A stretch of 64,000 nucleotides of DNA from Niebla homalea (taxonomy: Eukaryota > Ascomycota > Lecanoromycetes > Lecanorales > Ramalinaceae), in NCBI GenBank assembly GCA_019925105.1, contig JAHGAU010000006.1, forward strand, positions 248,001 through 312,000, in the 5' to 3' direction. A program made the position numbers and the translations under genes. Positions 11,037 through 22,945 of this stretch are shown here, in pieces (positions within the stretch are counted from its first letter, which is position 1; every line of letters begins with the position of its first letter). Under the pieces are notes generated by a model, which worked only from the letters and a program-made list of their open reading frames with translations, did not search any database and was not told the DNA's origin.

Positions 11037-12697
11037 ATGGCGGACGGACAGCTATTCAAGCCCGAGAAAGACTTCACCAAGGAAGTGGACAAGCAAATAC
11101 CAGAGGCTGAAGAGCTTGCCAAAGTACCTCATGCCTGCATGCTAGGTCGTGATATTTTGCTGACGAGTTGAGTTAAAGCGCAATGTACAATCTGCGATCG
11201 AGAAGTTGTCGATACTGGAGAAGCAGACAAGACAGGTAGACCTTGACATCTACAATGCCGCCTTGGCTGGAATTGAAGATTACTGAACATCTCTTGTCAG
11301 GCCTCAGACCTCGCATCAACCTCGAGATTACTGGTCGCCATCGTCACGATATCGAAAGACTCCGGGGATTGGCCACTACTGAACGAACAAGTCCTGTTAC
11401 TTTCCAAGAAACATGGACAGCTCAAGCAAGCCACCACCAAGATGGTCCAGGTGGCAATGTCTTTCATTAGTGATGCGCCGGACAATGACAAGAAGCTCTC
11501 GCTCATCGAGACATTGCGGACGGTGACGGAAGGGAAGGTACATAATGTTTCATGAATTGGGCGCTGCTGGAACGTTGTTGACCAATTTGCTAGATCTTCG
11601 TGGAAGTCGAGCGAGCGCGCGTCACTAGAATCCTCTCAGATATGAAGAAAGAGCAAGGCGATCTCAATGCAGCAGCTGATATACTCTGTGAACTCCAAGT
11701 CGAGACTTTTGGGTCTATGGAACGGCGGGAGAAGACCGAGTTCATCCTCGAACAGGTGACGTTGTGTATAGAGAAGGGCGACTGGACACAAGCCGGCATC
11801 TTGAGCCGGAAGATCAGCACGCGCTACTTCTCGCGAAAACCCAAGAAGTCACCCGAGGAGTTGGAGCAGGAGGAGAAGGAGCGAGAGGAAAAGGAAAAGA
11901 ACAGATCCGCAGACGAGCCGCCGATAGAAAAACCAGACGACGTCACCGACCTCAAACTCCGCTACTACGAACAACAAATCACGCTCGCCAAGCACGAAGA
12001 CAAATACCTCGACGTCTGCAAGCACTACCGCCAGGTCCTCGACACCGAATCCGTCGAGTCCAACCCGGACCAACTCCGCGCCGTCCTCCAACGGGTCATC
12101 TACTACATCCTCCTCTCCCCTCACGACAACGAGCAGTCCGACCTCCTCCACCGGATCAACCTCGACACCCGCAACACCCAAGTCCCCACCGAAGCCCGCC
12201 TCCTCAAACTCTTCACCATCCCCGAACTTATGCGCTGGCCCATAGTCTCCGAGCAGTTCGGCCCCCACCTCTGCGCCACAGATGTCTTTTCCTCTTCCGC
12301 CAACGAACAAGATCCCAAAGCGCACACCCGCTGGCAAGATCTCCGCCACCGCGTCATCGAGCACAACGTCCGCGTCATAGCGAAATACTACACCCGCATC
12401 AAGATGGCTCGGCTGACCCAACTGCTAGACCTCGACGTAACGGAGACTGAAAAGTACATCAGCGATCTCGTGACGGCGAAGACGGTGTATGCCAAGATCG
12501 ATCGCCCGGCTGCGGTGGTGAGTTTCCAGAAGGTGAGGGATGCGGATGAGGTGTTGAATGAGTGGAGTGGGAGCATGAAGGATTTGTTGGGGTTACTGGA
12601 GCGCATCGATCACTTGATCACCAAGGAGGAAATGATGGCGAGGATTGCGCCCAAAGGGGAGAAGAATGTGGGAGGGAAGGCTGTGGAGGCGCATTGA
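11037..12697 (+). CDS. RPN5: 26S proteasome regulatory subunit Rpn5
   Basis: Four exons, all in phase 0 (11037..11123, 11173..11235, 11301..11537, 11594..12697), give 496 residues. The helical-repeat N-terminal part (NVQSAIEKLSILEKQTRQ; LLVAIVTISKDSGDWPLLNE) and the C-terminal PCI winged-helix part (YYTRIKMARLTQLLDL, TEKYISDLVTAKTVYAKID) match Rpn5/PSMD12. In the lid of the 19S particle Rpn5 contacts the deubiquitinase Rpn11 and the base. A glutamate/lysine-rich insert near residue 225 (PEELEQEEKEREEKEK) makes it longer than yeast Rpn5 (445 residues), as is common in filamentous fungi. The C-terminus ends in a coiled segment after LLGLLERIDHLI, expected for the lid helix bundle. Confidence 0.93.
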
Positions 12698-13090
12698 GGG
12701 CGCACCGTTCTGGACAGGGGAAGGGGAGGAGGGGACGCTGGGAATAGATCCAAGCAGACAAAAAGGGTTCATCGCGACCAAGAGCAAAGGGAACTGTATC
12801 ATCAGCATATCGCTCGTATCCGAAACATACATATGGGTCGATCATCCCCATTTGTTTACGAGACAAATCTTGGAGAAAAAACATGATAATGCATACAGCC
12901 GCCCTGTGCCCAACCCCGCCTCGAAGTGCATCGCATCGTCACAAATGATTCTATCCTCCGATTTTACACAATCTTTATACGTAGGAACCGTCTTTACCGT
13001 GTGACTGGACCAGGGACGATCATTGGTGAGATCTGCCCTTCCAATTTAGCCTTGGACAGCGGACAGGGGGCTAACGTGTCTTATCCTATT

Positions 13091-13508
13091 GCCAAAATGG
13101 TAGCTACCGTCAAAACGTGTTTCTACAGCCACCGGCTATGTTTTGTTCGGACAAGTACCCCACTCGGTACGAGTGCCGAGTCGAGTGGGGTAGCGTGCCG
13201 ATTAGGCTATGAGAATTCTTGCCAGTCTGAAGCCTTTGTTACAAAATCTGGAATTTTCCGGTTGTCCGTCCCCACCAACGAGCAGGACTTTCCATTCTTG
13301 AGGCATCAAGACCATCGACATACAGATTGTACTCTTGATTCTGAAGAGTGCAAATTCAAACCCTTAACCCGCTTATACACCAAGAGCTCTATCCATCCGC
13401 AATCCGTGTGGGAGTTGTTGACTACTCAATAGGTATGTGAAGCATGCGCTATACAAATGTAGAGTATTATAGGTACGTTTTGACGGTAGTTCTACCTACC
13501 ATTTTGGC
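13091..13508. mobile_element. MITE-like element with about 27-34-bp inverted ends
   Basis: The left end GCCAAAATGGTAG..CTACCGTCAAAACG (13091..13117) recurs inverted at 13476..13508 with six extra bases in the middle of the arm. Just outside both ends an AACGTG hexamer is also found in inverted orientation (13073..13078 and the complement near 13516). The roughly 418-bp interior has no coding capacity. This fits a non-autonomous DNA transposon, but no clear target-site duplication was found, so the family is open. Confidence 0.6.
13158..13190. repeat. Nested palindrome
   Basis: CCCCACTCG (13158..13166) pairs with CGAGTGGGG (13182..13190). An inner pair ACTCGG/CCGAGT overlaps this stem, so two alternative hairpins are possible. 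It lies inside the inverted-repeat element. Confidence 0.8.
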
Positions 13509-13865
13509 GGTAACTCACGTTGATAGGTACTACCGTACCCCCGAAGTCTATGGTCCGGCCCTTGCACAGCCGCTGGCGGAACCTTGCAGGTAATATCTCG
13601 AGCTAGTGATGATCCCACCAATACATCGTATGGATTCCTTTATTTCTCGCTGAAATCTGCAATGTTTTGCCGGGAACCTTGGACCCTTGGATACCTCGTA
13701 TCCGGCAGAACATCTCTGGGCACAAGATGGTGGGCCACTGCCCGATTTGGATGGATGCGCGGAGCACAGCCGAACATACTTCTCCCGTATAAATGTGCTT
13801 CTCATCCAGAAAATTGTCGACTTTTTGAATCTTCTTTGTCTCAGGATCGGCAACGAGCGCTGACA

Positions 13866-15442
13866 ATGTCGTCGAATCTGACAAGCCAGTCAAATGCAAC
13901 ACAGTGTGACAATGTTCCGGATGCCGATATCAATGGAATTGGGGTAGGTCAACCAAAGGAGCGCTCATCTGGGAAAGTCGAAGACTGATACATTACCGCG
14001 CAGGTCATCATTGCCTACCTGTTTGGCCCGTACTTCCTTTTGGTACTTACAGTCATTCTCTACGCCCGCGGCCGCGTACCCCACCAATTCCTGAACGACT
14101 ATGACACAAAACTTTTCAAGATCAAGCCGCGATCGTCGGCTCGATGGGTAACAGGCCAAGGATTCTTTGCTTTCAGCGTCCAACAATTGTTCTTCGGCAT
14201 AGCCATGTTAGCCGCGGGCTTTGCAACTATGCAGGAGAGGACAATCTTTGATTTCCAGACCGTGATCTGGACTGCTTGGATGTCAACGACGGCTCATCTT
14301 TTCACCTTGCTACTTTTGCGGGACTACTGCGGGAGATACTTATGGGTTCGAGTGCTGGAACTTGCGAGCATGCTCATCCTAATGGTCATGCTCTGCGTTG
14401 CTCTCTATCCAACTACCAACTGGACTTGGGCCTCCCACGTTCTTGGGGGCGCTGAATGCCTCGGACAATCCTCCTGTAAAGCAACACAGATGACTGTCTC
14501 AACGATGTGGGATCATGCCCGACGATCAAGGGTGACAACATCGACAAGTCCGCAAGCAGCTCTAAACTATGTTTTCATCATCATCAGCTATATTTGGCAG
14601 ATTGCGTCAATGCTCCAAGAAATGCGCCCTCGCGTCCAAAATCTACGCCGCAGATCACTCATCTGGATCGGAGGGGCAGTGCCCCAAGTACCTGCCCAAG
14701 GAGCAAAAGGATTGCGAGCTCGGGTGAAGACTGTGTACAGATCTATGCTGATTGGTCTCTATTGTTACATATTCGCTATGTTAGAAGCGATGTCTTCATT
14801 CGCCTTCCGCTTATGGATTTTGGCCGTGACCCTCGCTTGGGGGACCATGCAGCTCTTGATACCACGATTTCACGTACTGCCTCCTTGCGCCAGACACGCC
14901 TTGGATCAATGGAGCTTTGGACAAGTCCTCCCAATGATCGTCCTCCTCGCTCCCTTATACGGAGTACTAGAGTATCTTTCGAGTAAGTGCAGGAAGCCCT
15001 TAACCCATACAACCTCAATTGAAGTGTCTTGTGATCATTAACATCAATCCTAGCAAAGAAACCTGACATTACCCCCGATCCGCCTACTTCAGATCCGCAA
15101 CCAGTCCAGGTTCCCAACCAACTGGTTGGAGACGGACTTTCGCACCTCTTCCAAAGGATGAAGGAGAATGAGCCTGCAGCTCAACAGATTTTGCACGACA
15201 CGCTTCACACAACTTTGTACTTCCGAATACTTCTATCCCTTCTGACCTTCATTGCGATCGGCTCAACGGTCGGTCTTTTCGTGGAAACCCTTGAGGCTTA
15301 CATATGGCTAAACTACCCGTACGCATGGTGGACCCAGGATTGGCACTTATGGCCGGATGTCGTCGCGCTGTTGTCTGCGCTTGCGTTGGTCTTTCTGTTT
15401 GCAATAATAGGGCCCATCTTTAGCAAAAGGCTTTCGGGTTGA
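13866..15442 (+). CDS. Fungal multipass membrane protein of unknown function
   Basis: Three exons, 13866..13943, 14004..14982 and 15054..15442, give 481 residues. A short N-terminus with two NxT/NxS sites and one cysteine ends in DADINGIG just before the first membrane helix (IIAYLFGPYFLLVLTVILYA), a start pattern I recall from many fungal hypothetical membrane proteins. About seven further hydrophobic segments follow (for example VQQLFFGIAMLAAGFATM, RVLELASMLILMVMLCVALY, FGQVLPMIVLLAPLYGVLEY and a C-terminal pair around FRILLSLLTFIAIGSTVGLF and VVALLSALALVFLFAIIGPIF). No transporter or enzyme signature is visible, so no function is assigned. Confidence 0.75.
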
Positions 15443-17456
15443 GCGCGCCTTTTCTGGTTCACGCATGGTCTCCAAAAGCAGTGACGTTCGTGGGTGCAAA
15501 CATCTGCAACAAGCGCTGGACACGAAGACGCGATACCACTATAAAGCATTCCTGTACACTGATAAGTGCCAGGGAAGGGCACAGAAAGCAAAGCAGCGCA
15601 CATGTACTATACGGTCCGAACTAAGATGCCTTGTTTTCAGCATATTGGACCCCAAGACCTTGAGCGTATACCCTTGCATTAATAGAAGGCTGAAGTCGCA
15701 TTGACTACGCGCCTACTTGGCCTGATTCTGATGAGGACTGAAATATGTGATCGGGCTCTCCGCGTACGAGAATAGCGAAGTAGCCCTCGGCTTTCTCTAG
15801 GGTAGTGTAGAACAATCTCGCGCTCTAAAAATGAACGGCCATGCGGAATGAAAGACGATCGTTCTCGGTAGGAGAACAATCGACGTCACAATGGAATGTC
15901 CCCCCCCTTTCCTTTCAAAAGAACTGAATCGTAGTCATAAAGATTCCATCGACAGCGCTGTATCGCACCGGGAACAGCCTGGATACCCTAGTCGTCCAAT
16001 ATCGCTCCTTGCCCTGACTACTGCATTTTATTTGTTCATGTGGACTAGCCGAGTTGACCCCCGGAAAAAACGAGCTACGGACGATTTGTTCGGCGCTACG
16101 GTACGGGGGTGGTCCCCAACGCCACCAACCAGGACCAGTGAATGAGGGAAGGTAGGCAGAGTAGGTTGAATTGGATACCACTGCACCACGACTAGCGCCA
16201 ACAGGAACCGAACCTATAGTGAAATCCACCAACCACCCACGAAAGTCCAAGAAACTCGAACGGGCAGAGAGCCAGGGTTGACGGCGCACAATTGGGTTGG
16301 AAAAATTCACGTTCACAGCCCACTTACTCGCACGAGACCACTCCTCGCTGCCTTGGGCGGAGCGAGCGATTTTCTGGGGTTTCACTACCATCTATCTTAA
16401 GTGGCGGGGGGGGAGATATCTGAGAGCGACGATTAACCCTACTACGTAGGATAAGGGTACGCCCGTTGTCTGACACGGCCTTCGAACCCTGTTTCCGATC
16501 AAGCGGCCTTCCAGGAGGTTTGTCGAATGGGAGCAAGAAGTCCTGGCTCGAAAGGCGGGACCTTTTTCTGGGGAGTTTCGAATGGGCGCTGCGTAGGTAT
16601 GATCTTGAAGTTTTTTGGTAAAGAGGAACGTGAACAGTAAGTAAAAAGCAAGTTTTGGGAGACCTGAGGTTATGGCAAGCTGAGTCAGGTATGTATGTCT
16701 TTGGCAAGTGGCTGCGCAAAACCTCCGAGGACGTAGTTAGGGAGAGCAAAGGGGCGAGTGGAATGTAGGCACTCCCCCTTCAAAAGACGGCATCAACATC
16801 CTCAGGACCTGCATCACATCATTGTGTGACATAATCGAGCCATTTCACACCAAACATACAAGCAAACACACAGCAGGAAACCTGGCGCGGTTTGAGTAAA
16901 ATGCTTGGTCATGCTAATCTGACCACTCGGAAAAAACCCAAGCTAATTACAAAAACACCTTCGCTTCTTCGCTCGTGGCGGAGGCTTTTCGTTTCTTCTT
17001 CTTATTCTTCTTAGTCAACTCGTGGCGCGGAACAAAGGATCATCGATTGCTCAACGGCTCTCTCTCCAGCATTTGTCTCCCTTCACAAAAAAAAAAAAAA
17101 AAAAAAAGAAAAGAAAAGAGGGAGAGAAAAAAAAGGAGTGTCAGAGATTTGATAAAAAGAACGTTGATGATTTTGTTTATAAACGGGGATATCAATGGTG
17201 AAACGAATAGGCGCCGCGCCTTAAGCGATCATGAAAAGAAGGTGCGAAAAAGCCGGCGTCCTGGCCAGGCTTTGCGCCACCCCGATCCCCGATCCCCCTC
17301 CCCCCCCCGGTCCTCCGCTGAGCTGGCCGAAGAAAGATGGGTGGTGAATCTGTATGTCACAACTGGGTTGTATTTGCTTTCGAAAGAGGTCCTTTGGAAT
17401 TGGCACCGAGAATGGAGCTTTATAAAACAGACGCTTCTTCTCTCCCGCCGGCATTA
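15443..17456. other. 2-kb gap, compositionally distinct block, no gene recognised
   Basis: 15700-16770 reads differently from its surroundings: mid-GC, no typical fungal splice sites, and overlapping serine/arginine/leucine-rich frames on the minus strand without a domain. It could be a decayed mobile element or inserted organellar or foreign DNA. 16770-17456 is the 3' flank of the GPI-protein gene and includes a poly-A tract of 21 bases at 17087..17107 followed by further A-rich sequence. Confidence 0.4.
17087..17107. repeat. Poly-A tract (21 bases) in an A-rich region
   Basis: Uninterrupted A run followed by AAAAG-type repeats to about 17135. It may reflect a retro-insertion tail or a simple low-complexity tract. 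Its length will be unreliable in short-read data. Confidence 0.8.
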
Positions 17457-18080
17457 TCAACACAGACCCCATACCATCACCCCAAAGGCCAGTATACCGC
17501 CCACCGCGAAGTTGACGCTTGAAGTGCTCGCCCCCGCAGCGCCGCTGGACGGGGCCTGGCTGGGTGGGCTGACGGGGACGCCAGTGGCGGAGGAGGCGCC
17601 GCCGCCGCCGCCGCTGCCGGTGGGGATACCCATGCCTGATGTCACTACCGCAGCCGTGGTCGGGAAGGGCGCTTTGCCTGTGCCCGCTGGAAGGGTGAAG
17701 TTGGAGGATGGTGCGGCGCCTCCTGCTCCTCCACCGCTGGGAATGATCACGGCGCTGCTGCTGCTGCCGCCGGTCGAGACGGGCGCGGTGCTCAATGGTG
17801 CGGTCACCGAGACAGGGGTCACAGTGGGGGTGATGGAAGGTGTGATGGAGGCGATGGTGGTGGTGGTGGTGTTGGGAGCGCTGCTGCTGCTGCTGCTGCT
17901 GGAGGTCTCGGGGATCACCACGGCGGTGGAGAAGGTGGAGATGTCCGAGTAGGTGGAAGAGGCGTCGTGGTGGATTATGGTTGTGGTGGAGCACTCGGTC
18001 ACGGTCCGAGTCTTTGTGATGGCCGCGGTGGAGACGGTGGAGAGGGTGAGGAGGATGGCGGTGAGGTGTTGGGAGTGCAT
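17457..18080 (-). CDS. GPI-anchored, serine/threonine-rich cell-wall protein
   Basis: A single exon of 207 residues. It has a signal peptide (MHSQHLTAILLTLSTVSTAA), then a long Ser/Thr/Pro/Gly-rich body suited to O-mannosylation, with poly-serine, poly-threonine and poly-glycine runs. It ends in a hydrophobic segment (VNFAVGGILAFGVMVWGLC) preceded by small residues (GAAGASTSS) that could form the GPI attachment site. One NFT glycosylation site is near residue 127. No enzyme domain is seen, so a structural wall or surface role is inferred. The trinucleotide runs (CTG/CAG-type) that encode the serine stretch are expected to vary in length between strains. Confidence 0.75.
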   Translation of the reverse strand: MHSQHLTAILLTLSTVSTAAITKTRTVTECSTTTIIHHDASSTYSDISTFSTAVVIPETSSSSSSSSAPNTTTTTIASITPSITPTVTPVSVTAPLSTAPVSTGGSSSSAVIIPSGGGAGGAAPSSNFTLPAGTGKAPFPTTAAVVTSGMGIPTGSGGGGGASSATGVPVSPPSQAPSSGAAGASTSSVNFAVGGILAFGVMVWGLC

Positions 18081-19945
18081 TGCGTGTGAGTTGGGCGCTT
18101 CGCTTTATCACTTTGCGATTTGTTTGGGGAGTGATGCTGCGAGCGCGTTACGCTGGTTCTGGATGTGCGCAGCTCGATGCGGTCGTTGTGCGGCAGGTAC
18201 GTATACTTGTTGTGTTATGTGTTGGGATGCAGCGAGAGCTTGAGAATGCTTGTCCTTTTTTCTTTGCGGCTCAATGGTATATTGGTATATGCTTGTCCCC
18301 GGTTGATCGCTTGTTCTCGGTATACAGCTTCTGTTTCTTGTTCCTGAGATGCGATTGCGCTATTTCTGTCCTTTGTTCGCGGGACGCGATATATGCGACA
18401 AATTTGTGATGTTTGACAAGGAAACGATTGATACAGCGCCTGCTGATAAGATTCGGTTTCTAATGAATGTGGTTTGGACGTCGAGCCAGATATTGCGAAT
18501 GAGCGTGAAGACGTTGGTGAAAGGAGAAACGATAAAAGACAAACGAGGAAGCGTGTCAACTTGTGTAAAGGAAGCAAGGAAGATTTTGGTCTTCGAGAGT
18601 GGCAGGGGTTGGGGCGCAAGAGGAACAAAGGGCAACAACTTTCATACATGAATGAAACCGACAATGCAATCTGGTCAGGGATGCATCTGGCGACAACCGA
18701 GACGACTGCCCAGGGGGGAAGACCCAGCCTGCCAAGTGCCAACCAACCATTTGGGGCTATCTTTGAGGCCAAGACCACCGGTGCGCTCTGGCAACGAGAT
18801 TGCGCTGGTCACTTCTTCATCGCCATCGCCATACAAAAGTGACACTTTTCGACCCATCTACGGTATCACCTGGCCAGCCCGGGAAAAGAATGCCAAGCGG
18901 GCGGACAGAAGTTACTAAGTTTTATCGTGCGATATTCTTTCCATGTCGGCTCGCAGCCAATAATCAACGCAGAAGCTGGCGGCAAATTGTAGGGAAAAGG
19001 AAATTGCAGTTATTTCGCACCAGCGGCACGACGGGCACCACTGTATCATGATCCACTTAGAAATTCAAGTCTCGCGAGAAATTGCATCTTGCGTTTTCAA
19101 CCTTCTCGATCCTTGCACTTTGCTTTGCTGATCAGGGTTACCGCCCTGAGATTCGAGCCAATCATGTCTTGCGCAACTGAACTGACTTGAGGATGACTAG
19201 GGGGGAAGAAGAAGAAGCGAGATTGCGAAACTGGACCTGCATCGCAGATCTACGGCGGGTCTGGGGTAAAATTGTGGATAGCCCACAAAGTCTCCACCGA
19301 AGGCACGATGATGCTGCTTCTGTGGATGTGAGCATGACGTCAATTATCAAATGTCATCTCAACTTTCAACTTCTATATTATTGTGGCTCTTTTAGAAACA
19401 GACGAGAGCGTTGGCAGATTGTCTTGAAACAACTCTGGTAACGTTGTCGCCTGTGATGTGCTGGCCCTGAAGGATCCAGAATGAACTTTTGCATGCTTCT
19501 CCACCGTGCTTAGATGCTTTGCAATCGTGGCCTAATGTCAACAATCGTATAATTTATCAGTATTCTGCTTGTGAGTTAAGCTACAACATGTTTGGTACAT
19601 GTTGTAAAAAGCTTCGCCTCCCACCTGCACAGATCTTCATCCGTTGCTCAGCGATGCATTGTGGCCCATCAAGTGCCTATGCTTGTTCGAGACTCGAATG
19701 CCAATAAGACCTTCGATTGTATCTTTGGCAGTCCAGGTCTGGCTCCTTGCCTCCTCTGGGGGCATCTTCTGGCGTTTCGAGGCCAGGATCCCACTTTATC
19801 GAGCAGCGTTGGTGGCTGCACCTTAGGGGACGCAGCATATCTGGTGCGGCCTCCCGCAGCCGTCGCAACCTTCTGGCCTCCACTGTTCATAGAAGCCGCC
19901 CGATCAAAATGCCGACTGAACAGCAGCTCAGCTATTATCGTACTT
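18081..19945. other. 1.9-kb gap, no convincing gene
   Basis: 18081 onward is the promoter and 5' leader of the leftward GPI-protein gene. Several overlapping frames of 60-190 codons on both strands have no domain, no signal peptide and no splice structure. 19500-19945 is the 3' flank of RRP40. Confidence 0.45.
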
Positions 19946-20780
19946 TCACACTCCCTTCAGCAATTTCTTCACCAGCTTCCTCTGCCCGTCCACCCCTAAT
20001 CCCCGTTCATCCGTCTCCTGCAACGCCCTCCCCACCACCAACGTCTCCCTCACCCCTCCACTCTTCACCCAAACCTTCCCATTCCTCCCCACCGCCACCT
20101 CAAAAGCCAATTGCTCCGCAATCTCCTCCAACACCACCAACCCCCCCTCCTCTGTACTCTTCGCCATCAACAACCGTCTCGCCATGCCCAAGCTGATCTC
20201 AAACACCATCCCTCCCTTCAGCTCCCCCAATCCTTCAGATTTGCCGGTAGAGGGGTTGTAGCACACGATCTCCGGGTCGGTGAATTTGCTGGCCGAGGCG
20301 ATGCGCGCGTAGATGAGGCTGCCGTACGAGAGTTGGGGGCGGGTTTTCTTGGTGGCGCCTTCGAAGGCGAGTTGGGGCAGCTGGGCGAATGTGGTGTGAG
20401 GGGTAATGGTGCATTGGTAGAATTCGTTGGAGGAGTGGTGGACGGTGGCGAGGATGAGGTCGTTGGGTTGGGGGATGTACTGCGGTGCCGTTGGTCGGTT
20501 AGATGTTGCCTGGGGTGATAGGAGGCTAGGGGGATGAGGGGGAGGGGGGGTGATGAAGGATGCAATGAAGGTGACATACCCTGCCACTGTTGTGCTCCAC
20601 CCAGATCGCGTTCTTCTTGCTGTCTATTCCCAATGGGCCGCAAAGGGTAGATATTACAGTCGTGGGAGGCGTGTGTCGAAGGCCTGGACCGAGCTTGAGG
20701 GCGTTCTTGGGGTTCGAAGGGACTGGGAGAATTGAGGTTGGAAGGACTTCCCCTGGCAGTACAACAGCTGGAGCGGCCAT
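19946..20780 (-). CDS. RRP40: RNA exosome cap subunit Rrp40
   Basis: Two exons, 20780..20580 and 20479..19946, give 244 residues. The N-terminal segment (VVLPGEVLP, LGPGLRHTPP) and the S1 domain with YIPQPNDLILATV lead to the diagnostic LSFEGATKRNRP-like block (here LAFEGATKKTRPQLSYGSLIYARI). PEIVCYNPSTGKSEGLG follows, and then the KH domain (FEISLGMARRLL, EVAVGRNGKVWVKS). Rrp40/EXOSC3 is one of the three S1/KH cap proteins that guide RNA into the exosome in nucleus and cytoplasm. Length is normal. It is divergently arranged with SSZ1, 302 bp away. Confidence 0.93.
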
Positions 20781-21082
20781 CCTCCCAAGTCTCCTCGACT
20801 TCTGTACTTCTAACGTTCGTCGGAGAGGCTTGAGAGGAAACGAAAGGCTTTGGCAGATTGACGATCGTCTCGTTTATGATAACGGTCGGATCTAGCCGGA
20901 ATTAGTGCCTCGAGCTTTTGATATTTTTTTTTTTTATTCTTTATTCTTCGAGTGAAGTTCGAATCTGCCTAGTACTTCGGACAATCCATATAGTGGCTTC
21001 CTTCCTGCGTTGTATCGACTCGTTTGTTGCAATGGATCTTTAGATCTCGCAGCGCTATCCCACGTATAGTCTATTAGGTATC
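20781..21082. promoter_or_regulatory. Shared divergent promoter of RRP40 and SSZ1
   Basis: 302 bp separate the two start codons, so both promoters must lie here or overlap the genes. A long T tract (about 20925-20938) followed by TTCTTTATTCTTCG is a pyrimidine-rich element of the kind found upstream of fungal growth and ribosome-linked genes. Co-regulation is inference. Confidence 0.55.
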
Positions 21083-22945
21083 ATGGCGTCTAACGACGGA
21101 ATCGAGGACACTCAGCCGGAGACAGTTGCTATTGGCATCTCATTCGGAAACTCGAACAGCTCAATTGCCTACACGACCTCAGTAAGTCACAATCCACCAC
21201 GTTATGAAAGCTCTGAAATGCTAATTGTTGCCCTATAGGAGGGCAGGGCTGAAGTTATAGCTAACGAAGAAGGCGATCGCAACATCCCATCCATCCTAGC
21301 CTACATAGAAGGAGAAGAGTACCATGGAACACAAGCCAAGAGCCAGCTCGTCCGCAATAGCAAGAACACCGTCGCCTACTTCCGAGACTATCTAGGCAAA
21401 GAGTTCTCCGCCATTGATCCTACGCCATGTCAAGCCTCTGCGCACCCGCAAAAACACGACTCTACAGTGGCCTTTTCGGTACAGGATACTGAATCAGAAA
21501 GCCCCAACACCATCACTGTGTCCGAGATAGCTACAAGGCACATTCGAAGGCTTGCCACGTCAGCTTCGGACTATTTGGGCAGAAAAGTCAATGCTGCAGT
21601 CATCACCGTTCCTACCAACTTCAGTGACGAGCAGAAGGAGGCATTGAGCAACGCGGCGAAAGATGCCGGCATTGAGGTGCTGCAAATGGTCTCGGAGCCA
21701 ACTGCAGCAATACTGGCTTACGATGCCCGCCCCGAAGCTGAGCTCAAGGACAAGATCATCGTCGTGGCCGACTTGGGCGGGACCAGGTCGGATGTGGCCG
21801 TTGTTGCCTCGAGAGGTGGCATATACAGTATACTGTCCAACAAGCACGATTATGAAACGGCGGGTGCGCAGCTGGATCATATCCTTATCGATCACTTCGC
21901 CAAGGACTTTATGAAGAAGCATAAGACAGATCCGAGGCAAAACGCGCGGTCTCTGGCCAAGTTGAAGCTGGAAGCTGAGGCCACCAAGAAGGCTTTGAGC
22001 TTGGGCGGTAATGCGGCATTGAGTGTGGAGAGCTTGGCTGATGGCGTCGACTTTGCCTCTACGATCAACCGCACCAGATACGAACTCCTCGCCGGCAAGA
22101 TCTTTAACAGCTTTGTCAGCCTTATAAAAGAAGCCATTCAAAGCGCCGACCTTGATATTCTAGACATTGACGAGGTATGTCACCTCTCGCTTTTGACAGG
22201 CTAATATACTCTGAGCTAATGGATGTACAAGGTCATCCTCTCCGGCGGCACGTCTCATACCCCACGCGTCTCATCCTCCCTCCAATCCCTCTTCCCACCC
22301 GAGACCCGCATCCTCTCACCCTCCACCCTCCCCACAGCCGTCGACCCATCCTCGCTCTCTGCCCGCGGCGCTGCCATCCAAGCATCCCTCATCTCCGAAT
22401 ACGACCGCGAAGATATCGAGCAGTCAACTCACCCTGCCGTAACAATCACCCCTCATCTTGCCAAGGCCATTGGCATTATGACCGTCAGTGAAGACCTCAA
22501 GCGCGGCGTCTTCACTCAACTTGTACCCAAAGACACAGCCGTACCATGCCGGAGAGCTATCGTTATGAACGCGCCAAAAGGGGGAGGCGATGTGATTGTG
22601 AAGCTGTGTGAAGCGGAGCGGGACATCGAAGTCACAAAGCCCGCACCGAAGCCAAAGACGAATGGAGCCGCGAAGAAGGATGATGACAATGATGATGACG
22701 ACAGTGATCTAGACGATGATTCAGATGACGAGCCAGAGGAGATTCGGAAGAAGGTCTGGAAGGTGGGGACGTCGTTGGCAGAGGTCGCGATCAAAGAAGT
22801 GAAGAAGGGTGGCAAGGTCGAGGTCACGGTGAACGTCGCCCCGGATATGGGGGTCCAGATAACTGCGCGAGAAGTTGGCGGGAAAGGAGGGGTGCGGGGC
22901 GCGTTGGAAAAGCCGAAGCCTGTGGAGAATGGTACTGCATCATGA
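21083..22945 (+). CDS. SSZ1: Ribosome-associated Hsp70 Ssz1
   Basis: Three exons, 21083..21181, 21239..22174 and 22232..22945, give 582 residues. The N-terminal ATPase fold starts AIGISFGNSNSSIAY; INVPTNF-like VITVPTNFSDEQKEAL, then VSEPTAAILAY and VVADLGGTRSDV mark an atypical Hsp70. The phosphate loop is ADLGGTRS rather than the canonical DLGGGTFD, as in Ssz1. VILSGGTSHTPRV follows the second intron. The substrate-binding part is short and carries an acidic insert (DDDNDDDDSDLDDDSDDEPEE). Ssz1 pairs with zuotin to form the ribosome-associated complex that stimulates Ssb at the tunnel exit. The shortened C-terminal domain and modified phosphate loop distinguish it from Ssa and Ssb. Confidence 0.9.

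Larger units (their letters stand above)
12698..13865. other. Intergenic region containing an inverted-repeat element
   Basis: No supported gene. An inverted-repeat element with an internal palindrome occupies 13091..13508 and is listed separately. The remainder is RPN5 3' flank and the leader of the membrane-protein gene. Confidence 0.5.

Noticed and set aside
11849..12421. Long minus-strand frame opposite RPN5
   Set aside because: A shadow of the GC-rich coding strand; low-complexity and without a domain.
16324..16749. Minus-strand 141-codon frame as a gene
   Set aside because: No recognisable domain and no fungal splice or start context; treated as part of the odd block.
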